In this document: one piece after another, positions 8,520-17,810 of the stretch
Layout: each line of letters opens with the position of its first letter
Numbering within the stretch: the stretch's first letter is position 1
Origin: PZPK01 sp965230795
GTDB taxonomy: Bacteria; Pseudomonadota; Gammaproteobacteria; Pseudomonadales; Oleiphilaceae
Reading direction: 5' to 3'
Assembly (NCBI GenBank): GCA_965230795.1
Contig: OZ246020.1
Location: 682,001 to 746,000 of the forward strand
DNA length: 64,000 nucleotides
Position numbers and translations under genes: made by a program
The notes under the pieces: generated by a model
Database searches by the model: none
Seen by the model: the letters and a program-made list of their open reading frames with translations, nothing else
Told to the model about the DNA's origin: nothing

Positions 8520-10451
8520 TCAGGATGCGTTGTTGAGCCCGATGTTTTGTCGCAGCAACTGGATGTGCTGGCTGATCTGATCACATATCCCTTTTGCAGA
8601 CAAACCGCAGTCATCCAGCAAGTCCTTGGGTTTACCATGGGGGACGAAAGTATCTGGCAGTCCCAGTTGCAGGATTGCCGTGGTATAACCCAGGTTATTC
8701 AGATGCTCTGCAACACCGCTGCCAGCCCCCCCGGCAACGACATTTTCTTCAACGGTAACCAGAAGTTCGTGGCTCAGCGCCAACTCCTCGATGCGATCAG
8801 TATCCAGAGGTTTCACAAAGCGCATATCGATCAGGCTGGCATTCAGTGTCTCCGCAGCCTGTTGAGTGGCTTCTAGCACAGATCCAAAGCTCAGGATGGC
8901 AACGCCCTTGCCTGTGCGAATGGTACGGGACTGTCCCAACGGTAGGGCTTCCATGGAGGTTTGAATGTCCACTCCCGGTCCTGTTCCGCGCGGGTATCGC
9001 ACAGCTGCTGGTCCAGTATGCAAGTGGCCCGTATACAGCATCTGGCGCAACTCATTTTCGTCCGCAGGCGCCATAATCAACAGGTTTGGAATACAGCGCA
9101 TGAAGGACAGGTCAAAACTACCCGCATGGGTGGGGCCGTCTTCTCCGACCAGTCCAGCGCGGTCAATGGCAAACAGCACATCAAGATTCTGTACGGCTAC
9201 ATCATGGATGAGCTGGTCGTAGGCCCGTTGCAGAAAGGTTGAATAAATGGCGACAACCGGTTTCATGCCCTCGCAGGCAAGCCCGGCCGCCAGAGTGACC
9301 GCATGTTGCTCAGCGATGGCGACATCAAAATAGCGATCAGGAAAACGCTCGGAAAAACGAATCAGATCAGAGCCTTCGCGCATGGCGGGCGTGATGCCAA
9401 CCAGGGTAGAGTCCTGTTCAGCCATGTCACAAATCCACTGACCAAAGACGTTGGAATATTTTGGTTTCTTTACGGCCTGATTGGCTGCAGGCTGAACCGG
9501 TGGTTTGGCTTCAATTTTGTTGATGGCGTGGTAACCGACCGGGTCCGCTTCGGCAGGTGCAAAGCCTTTGCCTTTCTTGGTAATCACATGAAGGAACTGG
9601 GGGCCTTTCAGTTCTTTCATATTCTCGAGCGTGCGCAGCAACGTTGGCAGGTCATGTCCGTCGATGGGGCCAATGTAGTTAAAACCCAGTTCCTCGAATA
9701 GGGTCCCGGGTGCCATCAGACCCTTCACGTGTTCTTCTGTTCGCCGCGCCAATTCCATCAAGCCGGGTGTATTGCTCAGTACCTTCTTGCCGCCATCTCG
9801 CATTTGGTTATAGGTTCGGCCCGACAGAATGCGTGCCAAATGATTCTTGAGTCCGCCAACGTTGTTGGAAATCGACATATCATTATCATTCAGAACAACC
9901 AGCATGTCCGGCGCAGTATCGCCAGCATGACTCATGGCTTCGAAAGCCATGCCTGCGGTCAGGGCGCCATCTCCAATGACGGCAATGGCGCGACGCTTTT
10001 CGCCTTTGAGTCTGGCAGAGAGGGCCATGCCCAAGGCTGCGCTGATGGATGTACTTGAGTGGCCAACGCCAAAGGTGTCGTATGGGCTTTCGTCACGACT
10101 GGGAAAAGCTGCCGGGCCTGATGCTTGCCGGATTCGCGGCATCTGATCCCTTCTGCCAGTCAGAATTTTATGGGGATAGGCCTGATGACCCACGTCCCAC
10201 ACCAATCTGTCCTCCGGCGTATTGAATACATAGTGAAGCGCAACAGTCAGCTCAACGACGCCAAGGCCGGCACCAAAGTGTCCCCCTGACTGCCCAACAC
10301 TGTAGAGTAGAAATGCGCGTAGCTCGTAGGTGAGTTGATTTAGTTGCTCTTCGTTCAATACCCGTAGCTGATGCGGCGAGTCAATTCGGTCCAGCAAGGG
10401 CGTATTGGGCCTTTGTTGGGGAATTTCATGAAAGGTGGGTTGTTCAGGCAT
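8520..10451 (-). CDS. dxs: 1-deoxy-D-xylulose-5-phosphate synthase
   Basis: Dxs condenses pyruvate and glyceraldehyde 3-phosphate, using thiamine diphosphate, to give DXP, the entry point of the MEP isoprenoid pathway. The 643-residue length is standard. Visible motifs are DVGHQAYPHKILTGRR with the catalytic His, the thiamine-binding GDGALTAGMAFEAM...NDNDMSISNNVGG, the transketolase-type EQHAVTLAAGLACEG with the catalytic Glu, and the C-terminal transketolase domain. It is the last gene of the minus-strand unit xseB-ispA-dxs. The gap to ispA is 82 bp, so an internal promoter is possible but not needed. Confidence 0.97.
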   Translation of the reverse strand: MPEQPTFHEIPQQRPNTPLLDRIDSPHQLRVLNEEQLNQLTYELRAFLLYSVGQSGGHFGAGLGVVELTVALHYVFNTPEDRLVWDVGHQAYPHKILTGRRDQMPRIRQASGPAAFPSRDESPYDTFGVGHSSTSISAALGMALSARLKGEKRRAIAVIGDGALTAGMAFEAMSHAGDTAPDMLVVLNDNDMSISNNVGGLKNHLARILSGRTYNQMRDGGKKVLSNTPGLMELARRTEEHVKGLMAPGTLFEELGFNYIGPIDGHDLPTLLRTLENMKELKGPQFLHVITKKGKGFAPAEADPVGYHAINKIEAKPPVQPAANQAVKKPKYSNVFGQWICDMAEQDSTLVGITPAMREGSDLIRFSERFPDRYFDVAIAEQHAVTLAAGLACEGMKPVVAIYSTFLQRAYDQLIHDVAVQNLDVLFAIDRAGLVGEDGPTHAGSFDLSFMRCIPNLLIMAPADENELRQMLYTGHLHTGPAAVRYPRGTGPGVDIQTSMEALPLGQSRTIRTGKGVAILSFGSVLEATQQAAETLNASLIDMRFVKPLDTDRIEELALSHELLVTVEENVVAGGAGSGVAEHLNNLGYTTAILQLGLPDTFVPHGKPKDLLDDCGLSAKGICDQISQHIQLLRQNIGLNNAS

Positions 10452-10533
10452 CAGTACGTCGGATGTAAGCGTTGAAAGGGCGGCATTATATCAGAATGTC
10501 GGACAAATAAATCATTCAGTGGGAGCTTTGCAC

Positions 10534-11442
10534 TCAGCGCGTGCGCGCGATTACAAAGTCGGCAATCTCGGCCAGTTGGCTGGTGGATGTGGTTTCGATC
10601 TGTGTCAGGTGAGCGAAGGCCTCTTCCTTCAATGACAGTAATTTGCTTCTCGCACCATCCATACCCAATAGTGCAGGGTAAGTCGGTTTATTCAGGTCCA
10701 AATCGGCCCCCTGTTTTTTGCCCAGCTCTTCCGTGCTGCCAATGACGTCGAGTATGTCATCCTGTACCTGAAAGGCCAGACCAATGGCGCGGGCATAACT
10801 TCGAAGAGCCGCCAGGGTTTCCTCACCAATCGCATCGCCTGCACTCAGTGCTCCCAGCTCAACGGACGCTTCAATGAGGGCGCCAGTTTTACGGCGGTGC
10901 ATGGCCTCAAGTTGCTCGATTTTGAGAGCCTGTCCTACCGATAGCAAATCGATGGACTGTCCGGCTACCATGCCCCGAGCGCCACTAGCCCTGGCCAGCG
11001 TCGAGAGCATGCGGAGTTGATGGGCTGATTGCTTGTGGTGCGAATCGGGCGGCTGACTCAAAATCTCGAATGCCAGGGATTGAATGGCATCGCCCGCAAG
11101 GATCGCTGTCGCCTCATCAAAGGCTCGATGGCAGGTCGCTTGGCCACGTCTCAGGTCGTCATCATCCATAGCGGGCAGGTCGTCATGGACGAGAGAATAG
11201 GCATGAATGAGCTCGACAGCACAGGCTGCATTCAAACTCAGATCAGAATCCGCACCAAAGCAGCGTCCAGTCGCCAGCACGAGAATCGGTCGAATCCTCT
11301 TTCCTCCCAGCAAGGTGCTGTAACGCATTGCTCGAGACAGCTGCGAACCGGCTTCAGTATATTGGTCGATCAACAGGCCCAGTTGTTGGTCAACGCGTGA
11401 GCGATCCTGTTGGAAAAATTCAGGTTCAGTGACAGCAGGCAT
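10534..11442 (-). CDS. ispA: Geranyl/farnesyl diphosphate synthase IspA
   Basis: This trans-prenyltransferase makes farnesyl diphosphate from DMAPP and IPP, feeding quinone, undecaprenyl and other isoprenoid synthesis. It has 302 residues. The first aspartate-rich motif is DDLPAMDDDDLRRG and the second is QVQDDILDVIG; the GGKRIRP motif near the N-terminus binds IPP. The residues before the first motif (AYSLVH) fit a short-chain bacterial FPP synthase. It lies between xseB (21 bp upstream) and dxs, the usual isoprenoid operon in gammaproteobacteria. Confidence 0.96.
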   Translation of the reverse strand: MPAVTEPEFFQQDRSRVDQQLGLLIDQYTEAGSQLSRAMRYSTLLGGKRIRPILVLATGRCFGADSDLSLNAACAVELIHAYSLVHDDLPAMDDDDLRRGQATCHRAFDEATAILAGDAIQSLAFEILSQPPDSHHKQSAHQLRMLSTLARASGARGMVAGQSIDLLSVGQALKIEQLEAMHRRKTGALIEASVELGALSAGDAIGEETLAALRSYARAIGLAFQVQDDILDVIGSTEELGKKQGADLDLNKPTYPALLGMDGARSKLLSLKEEAFAHLTQIETTSTSQLAEIADFVIARTR

Positions 11443-11463
11443 GTCGTGTCTTCGAATCAGGAG

Positions 11464-11706
11464 TTAATCTTGAGAGGAAAGAGTTTGTGTCTCGTGTGAG
11501 TCGCCATTCTGCACCAGCTGGCTGACACGCTGTTCGGCCTGTTTCAAGGTATCCTGGCAGGCTCGCGTTAGTTTCACACCATCTTCAAACGCGCTCAGAG
11601 ATTGCTCCAGTGAAAGTTCTCCCTGCTCCATCTTGGAAACAATTTCCTCCAGCTGCGCCAGGGATTTTTCAAAATCCTGCAGTGGTTTTTCGTTACTTTT
11701 GGCCAT
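11464..11706 (-). CDS. xseB: Exodeoxyribonuclease VII small subunit
   Basis: XseB is the small, mostly helical subunit of exonuclease VII, which degrades single-stranded DNA into acid-insoluble and then smaller oligonucleotides. At 80 residues it has the family core FEKSLAQLEEIVSKMEQGELSLEQSLSAFEDG and the following helix with QAEQRV. It is the first gene of the xseB-ispA-dxs unit. The region upstream (11707-12054) separates it from the divergent motor genes and should hold its promoter. Confidence 0.95.
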   Translation of the reverse strand: MAKSNEKPLQDFEKSLAQLEEIVSKMEQGELSLEQSLSAFEDGVKLTRACQDTLKQAEQRVSQLVQNGDSHETQTLSSQD

Positions 11707-12054
11707 AAAAGTCTCGCAATTCGGTGTTCAGATGAACAAAATGCATCAGTATGATTCAGTGGAATTTTATCGAGCTAAAAAGCATGAACTTTTGTCAAAG
11801 CGGGCTACACTGATTGTAAAATAATGTGTACCGGGCTCGCTCCGCTGGACGTTCAAACCTCGCAAAAAAGTGGGCAAATATTACGTTCTCTGTCAACGTA
11901 TGTACACAGTGAAGATTCAGTCTCAACGAAGATAAAAAACAGATTTAATTTGGATATTGCGTCGACTTTCCTGATGCAGGCATCGTTTGTGTTGCTGGCA
12001 ATCGGGCAGTTATCGTTCTTTCGACGCATAAATACTGATTGGTAGGAGTCATCG
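11707..12054. other. Divergent intergenic region between xseB and pomA
   Basis: This 348-bp stretch holds no convincing gene. A 73-codon open frame inside it lacks a ribosome site and family features. It is more AT-rich than its surroundings and must carry promoters for both divergent transcripts. A possible plus-strand promoter is TTGTCA at 11792-11797 with TAAAAT at 11817-11822, but the 19-bp spacing is long, so this is tentative. No strong hairpin was seen. Confidence 0.4.
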
Positions 12055-12810
12055 GTGGATTTAGCAACCCTCATTGGATTATTGGGTGGATTAGGCATTG
12101 TCGTTTTTGCGATGTTGCTAAGTGGTTCCTTGGGGATGTTTGTTGATGTGCCGTCAGTTCTGATCGTGCTGGTTGGTTCGGTTCTCGTCTGTCTGATGAA
12201 GTTTTCTCTGGGTCAGTTTCTCGGTGCAGGGAAAACGGTTGCTAAAACCTTTACGTTCAAGCTGGATTCACCAGAAGAACTAATTGCTTCAGTTGTTGAG
12301 TTGGCCGATGCCGCGCGCAAAGGTGGTTTGTTGTCGCTTGAAGGTAAGGAAATACCCAATGATTTCCTGAAAAAAGGCATCGGCCTGCTGATTGACGGTC
12401 ATGACACCGATGTTGTGAAGACCGTGCTGGCAAAAGACAAGAACATGGCGCTGGAACGCCATAAAACCGGTGCCGGCGTCTGGAGCGCTCTCGGCGACGT
12501 TGCTCCGGCCATGGGTATGATCGGTACTCTGATCGGCCTGGTCGCAATGCTCGCGAACATGGATGATCCCAAATCCATCGGTCCTGCCATGGCGGTCGCC
12601 TTGCTTACAACCATGTATGGCGCCATGTTGGCCAATATGGTGGCTATTCCCTTTGCTGACAAGCTTAAATTGAGAATGTCTGAAGAAGAGATGATCAAAT
12701 CCATGGTGATCGACGCGGTATTAGCCATTCAGGCCGGTCAGAACCCGCGGGTCATAGAGGGCATGCTACGTACCTATCTCCCCGAAGGACAGCGCGAAGT
12801 TGAAGAATAA
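12055..12810 (+). CDS. pomA: Flagellar motor stator protein PomA/MotA
   Basis: This stator subunit, with MotB/PomB, conducts ions and pushes on the rotor protein FliG. It is 251 residues from a GTG start at 12055 and has four hydrophobic segments. The conserved prolines lie in DVAPAMGMIGTLIGL and VAIPFADKL, and the charged cytoplasmic loop (RHKTGAGVWSALGD) lies between segments 2 and 3. Length and motif style match sodium-type PomA of Vibrio and relatives better than E. coli MotA, so a Na+-driven stator is likely but not proven. The partner gene pomB follows after 35 bp, then a PilZ protein. Confidence 0.92.
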   Translation: MDLATLIGLLGGLGIVVFAMLLSGSLGMFVDVPSVLIVLVGSVLVCLMKFSLGQFLGAGKTVAKTFTFKLDSPEELIASVVELADAARKGGLLSLEGKEIPNDFLKKGIGLLIDGHDTDVVKTVLAKDKNMALERHKTGAGVWSALGDVAPAMGMIGTLIGLVAMLANMDDPKSIGPAMAVALLTTMYGAMLANMVAIPFADKLKLRMSEEEMIKSMVIDAVLAIQAGQNPRVIEGMLRTYLPEGQREVEE

Positions 12811-12845
12811 AGAGCGGCTGAACAAGGCAGCGGGAACTAATCGGA

Positions 12846-13847
12846 ATGAGTGACGAAGACGACAAGCAATGCGAGGAATGCGTCCCCGGGCTGCCGCCGT
12901 GGATGGGTACCTTCGCGGACATGATGTCCCTGTTGATGTGCTTTTTCGTATTGCTGCTCAGCTTTGCCGAGATGGATGTCCTGAAATTCAAGCGTCTGGC
13001 GGGATCCATGCGCGAAGCCTTTGGCGTCCAGAACCAGGTTGACGTGAACTCGGTACCAAAGGGCACCAGCATCATTGCCCAGGAATTTTCACCGGGTAAA
13101 CCTGACCCAACGCCTCTGCAAATGGTCATGCAGCACACGGTCGATTCGGATCAGCAAACCCTCGAAGTACTATGTGAGGCAGAAGTCGAGAAAGCGGTTT
13201 CGCAAGCCTGTCCGGACGGGCAGCAGGATGCGGAAGAGAAGCAGGCCAGAATAAGTGAATTCGTCGCGCAAAAAGTCGAAGAGGTAGAGGCGCAAACGGA
13301 GTCAACAGCGCTGGAAGTGGCCGAAAAGCTGCAGGAAGAAGTGGCCAAAGACATGGTCGAGATCGAAACCAAGGGACGCAAGATCGTTATACGGGTGCAG
13401 GAGAAGGGGGCGTTTGCCTCTGGTTCGGCGGAACTGGAATTTGATTTCTTGCCGGTGCTGGAAAAACTAGTCGGCATTCTGCAAAGCGTTGAAGGACATA
13501 TCGCGGTAGAAGGTCATACGGACGATGTCCCCATCAATACTGTGGATTTCCCTTCCAACTGGGATCTTTCGGTGGCTCGCGCGCTGCGAGTAGCTCATGG
13601 TTTGTTCGATGAGGGAGAAATCAGTGAAAGTCGTTTTACAATAGCCGGCTACGCTGATACGCGGCCTTTAGTGCCGAATAATTCGCCGGAAAACCGCGCA
13701 AAGAATCGCCGGGTCGAAATAGTGTTGCAGGAAAAAACCGATGATGAATTCAAGCAGCAACTGCGCGAAGAAACCAAGGAAATCGATTCCGCGGATGAAG
13801 AAGAACTCGATCGCATCTTTGAACTGGATCCCTATGAAATTTTCTAA
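12846..13847 (+). CDS. pomB: Flagellar motor stator protein PomB/MotB (OmpA-like domain)
   Basis: MotB-type stator subunit of 333 residues. One N-terminal membrane segment contains FADMMSLLMCFFVLLL; the aspartate falls at residue 24, the same position as the ion-binding Asp of Vibrio PomB. A long acidic, probably helical plug/linker region (about residues 75-185) follows. The C-terminal OmpA-like peptidoglycan-binding domain has VEGHTDDVPINTVDFPSNWDLSVARA and ENRAKNRRVEI. It is transcribed with pomA and the PilZ gene. Confidence 0.93.
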   Translation: MSDEDDKQCEECVPGLPPWMGTFADMMSLLMCFFVLLLSFAEMDVLKFKRLAGSMREAFGVQNQVDVNSVPKGTSIIAQEFSPGKPDPTPLQMVMQHTVDSDQQTLEVLCEAEVEKAVSQACPDGQQDAEEKQARISEFVAQKVEEVEAQTESTALEVAEKLQEEVAKDMVEIETKGRKIVIRVQEKGAFASGSAELEFDFLPVLEKLVGILQSVEGHIAVEGHTDDVPINTVDFPSNWDLSVARALRVAHGLFDEGEISESRFTIAGYADTRPLVPNNSPENRAKNRRVEIVLQEKTDDEFKQQLREETKEIDSADEEELDRIFELDPYEIF

Positions 13848-13897
13848 TAGTGAGTCCGGGTCGCGGGTTCAAGCCAAAATAACAATTCAGGTGAACT

Positions 13898-14485
13898 ATG
13901 GCTGAAAGAAAACAAGAACGACGACGGTATTTTCGGGTAAGTGATCTGGTTGGTTTGAACTATCGTCTGTTGTCGGAAGATGAGCGTGAACTTGCCATGG
14001 ATGCCCGTCCCAGCTCTTTGAAGACTTTGCTGGGGCAGATCGAAGAGCAGATTAACGTCGCGCTCGCATCCATGAAAAACTCCTCGCCCGAACTCCATAC
14101 GCTGCTGGATCTCTATAACCAGAAGATCAACCTGGCCTTCGGTCATGGACTGGCGGATGCCTCACAGGAGACCGGTCAGTCAATCCGAGCCTGCCGAGTC
14201 AACCTCAGTGCCTGCGGTATTGCTTTTGCCTGCGACGATCAGCCTGTGTTGAACCAGCATATGCAACTCGATCTGATTTTGTATCCAAGTAATCTGCGTT
14301 TGCAACTGATTGCGGCCGTGATCGCCTGTGAGGCCCATGAAGGGGAAGATGGGGCGTATCTTATCCGGGCTGATTTCGTGAATATTGCTGACGCCGATCA
14401 GGAGATGCTGGTGCAGCATGTGATAAAACGGCAGGCGCAGCAGTTGAAAGAGCAGCGCGAAGAAGCTGAAAAAAGCGATGACTAA
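13898..14485 (+). CDS. PilZ-domain protein, probable c-di-GMP effector
   Basis: This 195-residue protein begins with an arginine-rich stretch ERRRYFRVSD that matches the RxxxR half of a PilZ c-di-GMP site, and has NLSACGIAF near residue 106 matching the (D/N)xSxxG half. The two halves are far apart because about 85 helical residues intervene, so the domain is an interrupted PilZ. It lies 50 bp downstream of pomB in the same orientation. By analogy with YcgR-type brakes it could tune the motor in response to c-di-GMP; that is inference from context. Its last 4 bp overlap the convergent NRDE gene. Confidence 0.8.
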   Translation: MAERKQERRRYFRVSDLVGLNYRLLSEDERELAMDARPSSLKTLLGQIEEQINVALASMKNSSPELHTLLDLYNQKINLAFGHGLADASQETGQSIRACRVNLSACGIAFACDDQPVLNQHMQLDLILYPSNLRLQLIAAVIACEAHEGEDGAYLIRADFVNIADADQEMLVQHVIKRQAQQLKEQREEAEKSDD

Positions 14486-15258
14486 CGCTTGATCAGCGGT
14501 ACGCAGGCCCTCTGGCGCTTGCTGGTTTCGCCGTTTTCATCGTAGCTCTGTTCGACAAAATAAATGTGTGAATCTGTCGTAACACGAACCACCGAACTGG
14601 CTCGCGTGCCGTACCCGGGAGCTTGAATAAACACAGCTGACAGAAGCTTCTCCAGAGCTTCTCCAACACCGGTATCTGGCAGTTCGGCTGTTGCAGCCTG
14701 AGTGCGATCGTTCATGGCCTGAATCAATGTGTGTTCCAGATCCTCATCGCTCACGTCCTCGTTCAGATGATCCAGAACCGCCTTGGCTTTCTCCACTTTT
14801 GGCCAGGGTGTATCCAGCAAATGATTACTGAGTCCATAGCGTCCCGGTTTCAGGACTCGGGGCAACTGATCCGAACGATTGCTACAGTAGATCAGTTCTT
14901 CACCATCGAAAAACAGGGCGTTGAAGCCTGCAAACTCCTGCTGCTGTTTGAAGAGAAAGTCTGCAAAATGTCTGGCAGACAAATCACCCATCAAGAACTG
15001 GCTGGGAATTTCCCCTCTGGAGCGCGGGTAACTCTGATCATCAGGGCGACGATAGTTGGTGACAGCAGCCAGCTTGCCTTGTTTTGATACGGCGAGCCAG
15101 GTACCACCCATTTGCAAATCCCTGCCTCCAAAGATGTCGGGAGCGTCCTGCCAGTAAGAGGCGGTTGCGCTCGGCCGCTGGTAAAACTCATCCCGATTGG
15201 AAGCCAGCAAAAGTGGTTGTGGGCTATCCGGTTGCCAATCCAAAATAATCAAACACAT
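14482..15258 (-). CDS. NRDE/TANGO2-family protein
   Basis: The protein starts MCLIILDW with Cys 2 and carries the family-naming NRDE motif in LLASNRDEFYQRP (about residue 22), followed by GGRDLQMGGTWLAVS. This is the TANGO2/NRDE family (258 residues, normal length), which has an Ntn-hydrolase-like appearance with Cys 2 as a candidate nucleophile. In eukaryotes TANGO2 is linked to lipid and heme handling; the bacterial role is not established. It is monocistronic, converges with the PilZ gene with a 4-bp overlap, and is divergent from the TauE/SafE gene. Confidence 0.85.
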   Translation of the reverse strand: MCLIILDWQPDSPQPLLLASNRDEFYQRPSATASYWQDAPDIFGGRDLQMGGTWLAVSKQGKLAAVTNYRRPDDQSYPRSRGEIPSQFLMGDLSARHFADFLFKQQQEFAGFNALFFDGEELIYCSNRSDQLPRVLKPGRYGLSNHLLDTPWPKVEKAKAVLDHLNEDVSDEDLEHTLIQAMNDRTQAATAELPDTGVGEALEKLLSAVFIQAPGYGTRASSVVRVTTDSHIYFVEQSYDENGETSKRQRACVPLIKR

Positions 15259-15335
15259 GGGTATCGTAGCTGCTGTTTCTTGTTATCATACCACGCTTTA
15301 AATCGGGCGCTGGTGGCGCTCTGTTCGGTGGGTTT

Positions 15336-16121
15336 ATGGTCCTCTTGATGTATCTGGCGGCAGGAGCCTTCGCCGGCACGGTTGCAGGTCTGCTTGGCGT
15401 CGGGGGCGGCATTGTCGTCGTGCCAGTGCTCATCATAGCCTTTGAGGCACAAGGATTTTCGCCGCAGATTCTCACTCACCTGGCGATCGGCACGTCCCTT
15501 GCGACGATCGTGTTCACGTCTGCCAGTGCCGTCTGGAGTCATCATCGCAGAGGTAGCGTTTGCTGGTCGGTGCTGAGTCCCATGATGACAGGGATCGTAG
15601 CGGGTGCGATCCTGGGAGTGATGCTGGTTGTTCGTATCGACGGTCAGGTACTTAAACAGATGATCGGTGTCTTTGCGATACTGGTGTCATTGAAAATGCT
15701 GCTCAATCCTCATGTTGAAGGCCGGAGGGCGATCCCCGGCGGATACTCACTGGCTTCATTTGGCGTGTTTGCCGGGGCTATTTCCGCAATGTTGGGCATC
15801 GGTGGTGGAACGCTGACCGTGCCGTACTTGAGTCGCCTGCGTCTGAGCATGTATCAGGTGATTGGCACCGCATCGGCGTGTGGCTTTCCCATTGCGCTGG
15901 TGGGAGCCATGATGAATATGCTGGTAGGACGCAGTGAGACGGAATTACCCGAGTGGAGTCTGGGCTTTGTCTACTTGCCGGCGCTTTTTGGTGTGGCGCT
16001 GGCATCAATGATATGTGCCCGATTCGGGGTAAAACTGGCGCATCGGCTACCCGGCGTTGCGCTCAGGCGAGCGTTTGCGGGTGCCTTGTTAATTGTTGGG
16101 GCCCGGTTTTTGTTGTCCTAG
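15336..16121 (+). CDS. TauE/SafE-family membrane permease
   Basis: A 261-residue polytopic inner-membrane protein with about eight hydrophobic segments. It has the duplicated family signature: GLLGVGGGIVVVPVL in the first half and ISAMLGIGGGTLTVPYL in the second. The TauE/SafE family exports or imports sulfonates, sulfite and related organic anions; the substrate here cannot be told. It lies 28 bp upstream of lgt, an arrangement common in gammaproteobacteria that does not imply a shared function. An alternative ATG four codons in is possible. Confidence 0.9.
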   Translation: MVLLMYLAAGAFAGTVAGLLGVGGGIVVVPVLIIAFEAQGFSPQILTHLAIGTSLATIVFTSASAVWSHHRRGSVCWSVLSPMMTGIVAGAILGVMLVVRIDGQVLKQMIGVFAILVSLKMLLNPHVEGRRAIPGGYSLASFGVFAGAISAMLGIGGGTLTVPYLSRLRLSMYQVIGTASACGFPIALVGAMMNMLVGRSETELPEWSLGFVYLPALFGVALASMICARFGVKLAHRLPGVALRRAFAGALLIVGARFLLS

Positions 16122-16149
16122 CTGAAGAGCTTGAATCAAGGAGATTTAC

Positions 16150-16956
16150 ATGGCATTGAGCTATCCCGATATAGATCCGGTGGCACTGGATCTGGGACCG
16201 CTGCAGGTGCATTGGTACGGGTTAATGTATCTGGGAGGCTTTTTAGCGGCCTACCTTTTGGGCAGGAAGCGCGCCCGGCGGGAGGATACCCCGCTGACGC
16301 CGGAACAGGTCGGCGACATGATCTACTACTGCGCCATCGGCGTGATTCTGGGCGGACGCATGGGCTATGTGCTGTTTTACAATTTCGGCCGCTTTCTGGA
16401 AGAGCCGCTGTGGTTGTTCAAAGTCTGGGAAGGGGGGATGTCCTTCCATGGCGGTTTGCTGGGTGTCATGCTGGCCATGTGGTTGTTTTGCCGTAAGCTG
16501 AACTGCCGGTATTTTCAGTTGATGGATTTCGTCGCGCCGCTGGTACCGATTGGCCTGGGTTTGGGCCGCATCGGGAATTTCATTGGGGCCGAGCTCTGGG
16601 GGAGAGCGACGAACGCTCCCTGGGGCATGGTGTTTCCAACAGATCCCGAGCAATTGGTCAGACACCCTTCCCAGCTATACCAGTTCGCGCTGGAAGGTGT
16701 GGCCTTCTTCCTGATCCTCTGGTTTTATTCTTCCCGACCTCGACCCATGTATGCGGTTTCCGGTATGTTTTTGGTCTGGTACGGCATCTTCAGGTTTATT
16801 GTAGAGTTCGTGCGGGAACCGGATGCTCATATCGGCTTTGTCGCTTGGGACTGGTTGACGATGGGACAGGTTTTGTCGACCCCCATGATTGTCACAGGAT
16901 TATTGATGATAGGTTTTGCCTACCATCGCGAGAAACAGCTTCAGTTTAAGGGTTAG
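16150..16956 (+). CDS. lgt: Prolipoprotein diacylglyceryl transferase
   Basis: Lgt attaches diacylglycerol from phosphatidylglycerol to the lipobox cysteine of prolipoproteins in the inner membrane. It has 268 residues and seven hydrophobic segments. The signature GLGRIGNFIGAELWGR is clear, with the essential His/Arg regions HWYGLMYLGGF and HPSQLYQFALEG. The gene has a good AGGAG ribosome site at 16139-16143. thyA begins 3 bp after its stop, as in many relatives, so lgt-thyA-folA probably form one transcript. Confidence 0.97.
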   Translation: MALSYPDIDPVALDLGPLQVHWYGLMYLGGFLAAYLLGRKRARREDTPLTPEQVGDMIYYCAIGVILGGRMGYVLFYNFGRFLEEPLWLFKVWEGGMSFHGGLLGVMLAMWLFCRKLNCRYFQLMDFVAPLVPIGLGLGRIGNFIGAELWGRATNAPWGMVFPTDPEQLVRHPSQLYQFALEGVAFFLILWFYSSRPRPMYAVSGMFLVWYGIFRFIVEFVREPDAHIGFVAWDWLTMGQVLSTPMIVTGLLMIGFAYHREKQLQFKG

Positions 16957-16959
16957 TAA

Positions 16960-17799
16960 ATGAAAGCATATCTGGATTTAATGCGGGATGTTGTCGACAA
17001 CGGTGTTGACAAGGGAGATCGAACCGGTGTTGGCACACGCTCTGTCTTTGGTCGTCAGATGCGCTTTGATCTCTCTGAAGGCTTCCCTCTGGTGACGACC
17101 AAGAAACTCCATTTAAAAAGTATCATTTACGAGCTGCTCTGGTTTCTGAAGGGGAGTACGGACAACAACTGGCTGAAAGAACGTGGCGTTTCAATCTGGA
17201 ATGAGTGGGCAACGGAAAATGGTGATCTGGGGCCTATCTATGGAAAGCAGTGGCGCAGTTGGCATGCACCTGATGGTCGGGTCGTGGATCAGATTACCGA
17301 GGTGGTGGAGCAGATTCGAAACAAACCGGATTCCCGCCGCTTGATTGTCTCGGCCTGGAATCCGGCTGAATTACCCGATGAATCCATCAGTCCTCAAGAG
17401 AATGTCGAACAGGGACGAATGGCTTTGGCCCCTTGCCACTGTCTGTTCCAGTTCTATGTCACCAATGGCCGCTTGTCCTGCCAGTTGTATCAGCGCAGTG
17501 CCGATCTGTTCCTGGGCGTCCCTTTCAATATTGCCAGCTATACCTTGTTGACCCATATGATCGCCCAGCAGTGTGATCTGGAGGTTGGGGAGTTTGTCCA
17601 TACCTTTGGCGATTGTCACCTGTATTCCAATCATCTGACGGACGATATTGTGTTCGAGCAGCTGAACCGCGAGCCGAAACCGCTGCCGACTTTGCGGATC
17701 AAGCGTAAACCAGCCTCCATTTTTGATTACGAATACGAGGATTTCGAAGTCCTCGACTATGATTCCTATCCCGCCATCAAGGCACCCATCGCAATTTGA
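16960..17799 (+). CDS. thyA: Thymidylate synthase
   Basis: ThyA methylates dUMP to dTMP with methylene-tetrahydrofolate. It has 279 residues, slightly longer than the 264 of E. coli because of a short insertion (around DESISPQENVEQGRM) just before the catalytic PCHCLFQFYV, in which the first Cys is the nucleophile. RSADLFLGVPFNIASYTLL and HTFGDCHLYSNH follow as expected. The product dihydrofolate is the substrate of the next gene, folA, whose start lies 12 bp beyond the stop. Confidence 0.97.
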   Translation: MKAYLDLMRDVVDNGVDKGDRTGVGTRSVFGRQMRFDLSEGFPLVTTKKLHLKSIIYELLWFLKGSTDNNWLKERGVSIWNEWATENGDLGPIYGKQWRSWHAPDGRVVDQITEVVEQIRNKPDSRRLIVSAWNPAELPDESISPQENVEQGRMALAPCHCLFQFYVTNGRLSCQLYQRSADLFLGVPFNIASYTLLTHMIAQQCDLEVGEFVHTFGDCHLYSNHLTDDIVFEQLNREPKPLPTLRIKRKPASIFDYEYEDFEVLDYDSYPAIKAPIAI

Positions 17800-17810
17800 G
17801 GTCAGAGCTA

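Noticed and set aside
11824..12045. 73-codon open frame upstream of pomA
   Set aside because: No ribosome site, no family signal, and it lies in what must be the divergent promoter region.
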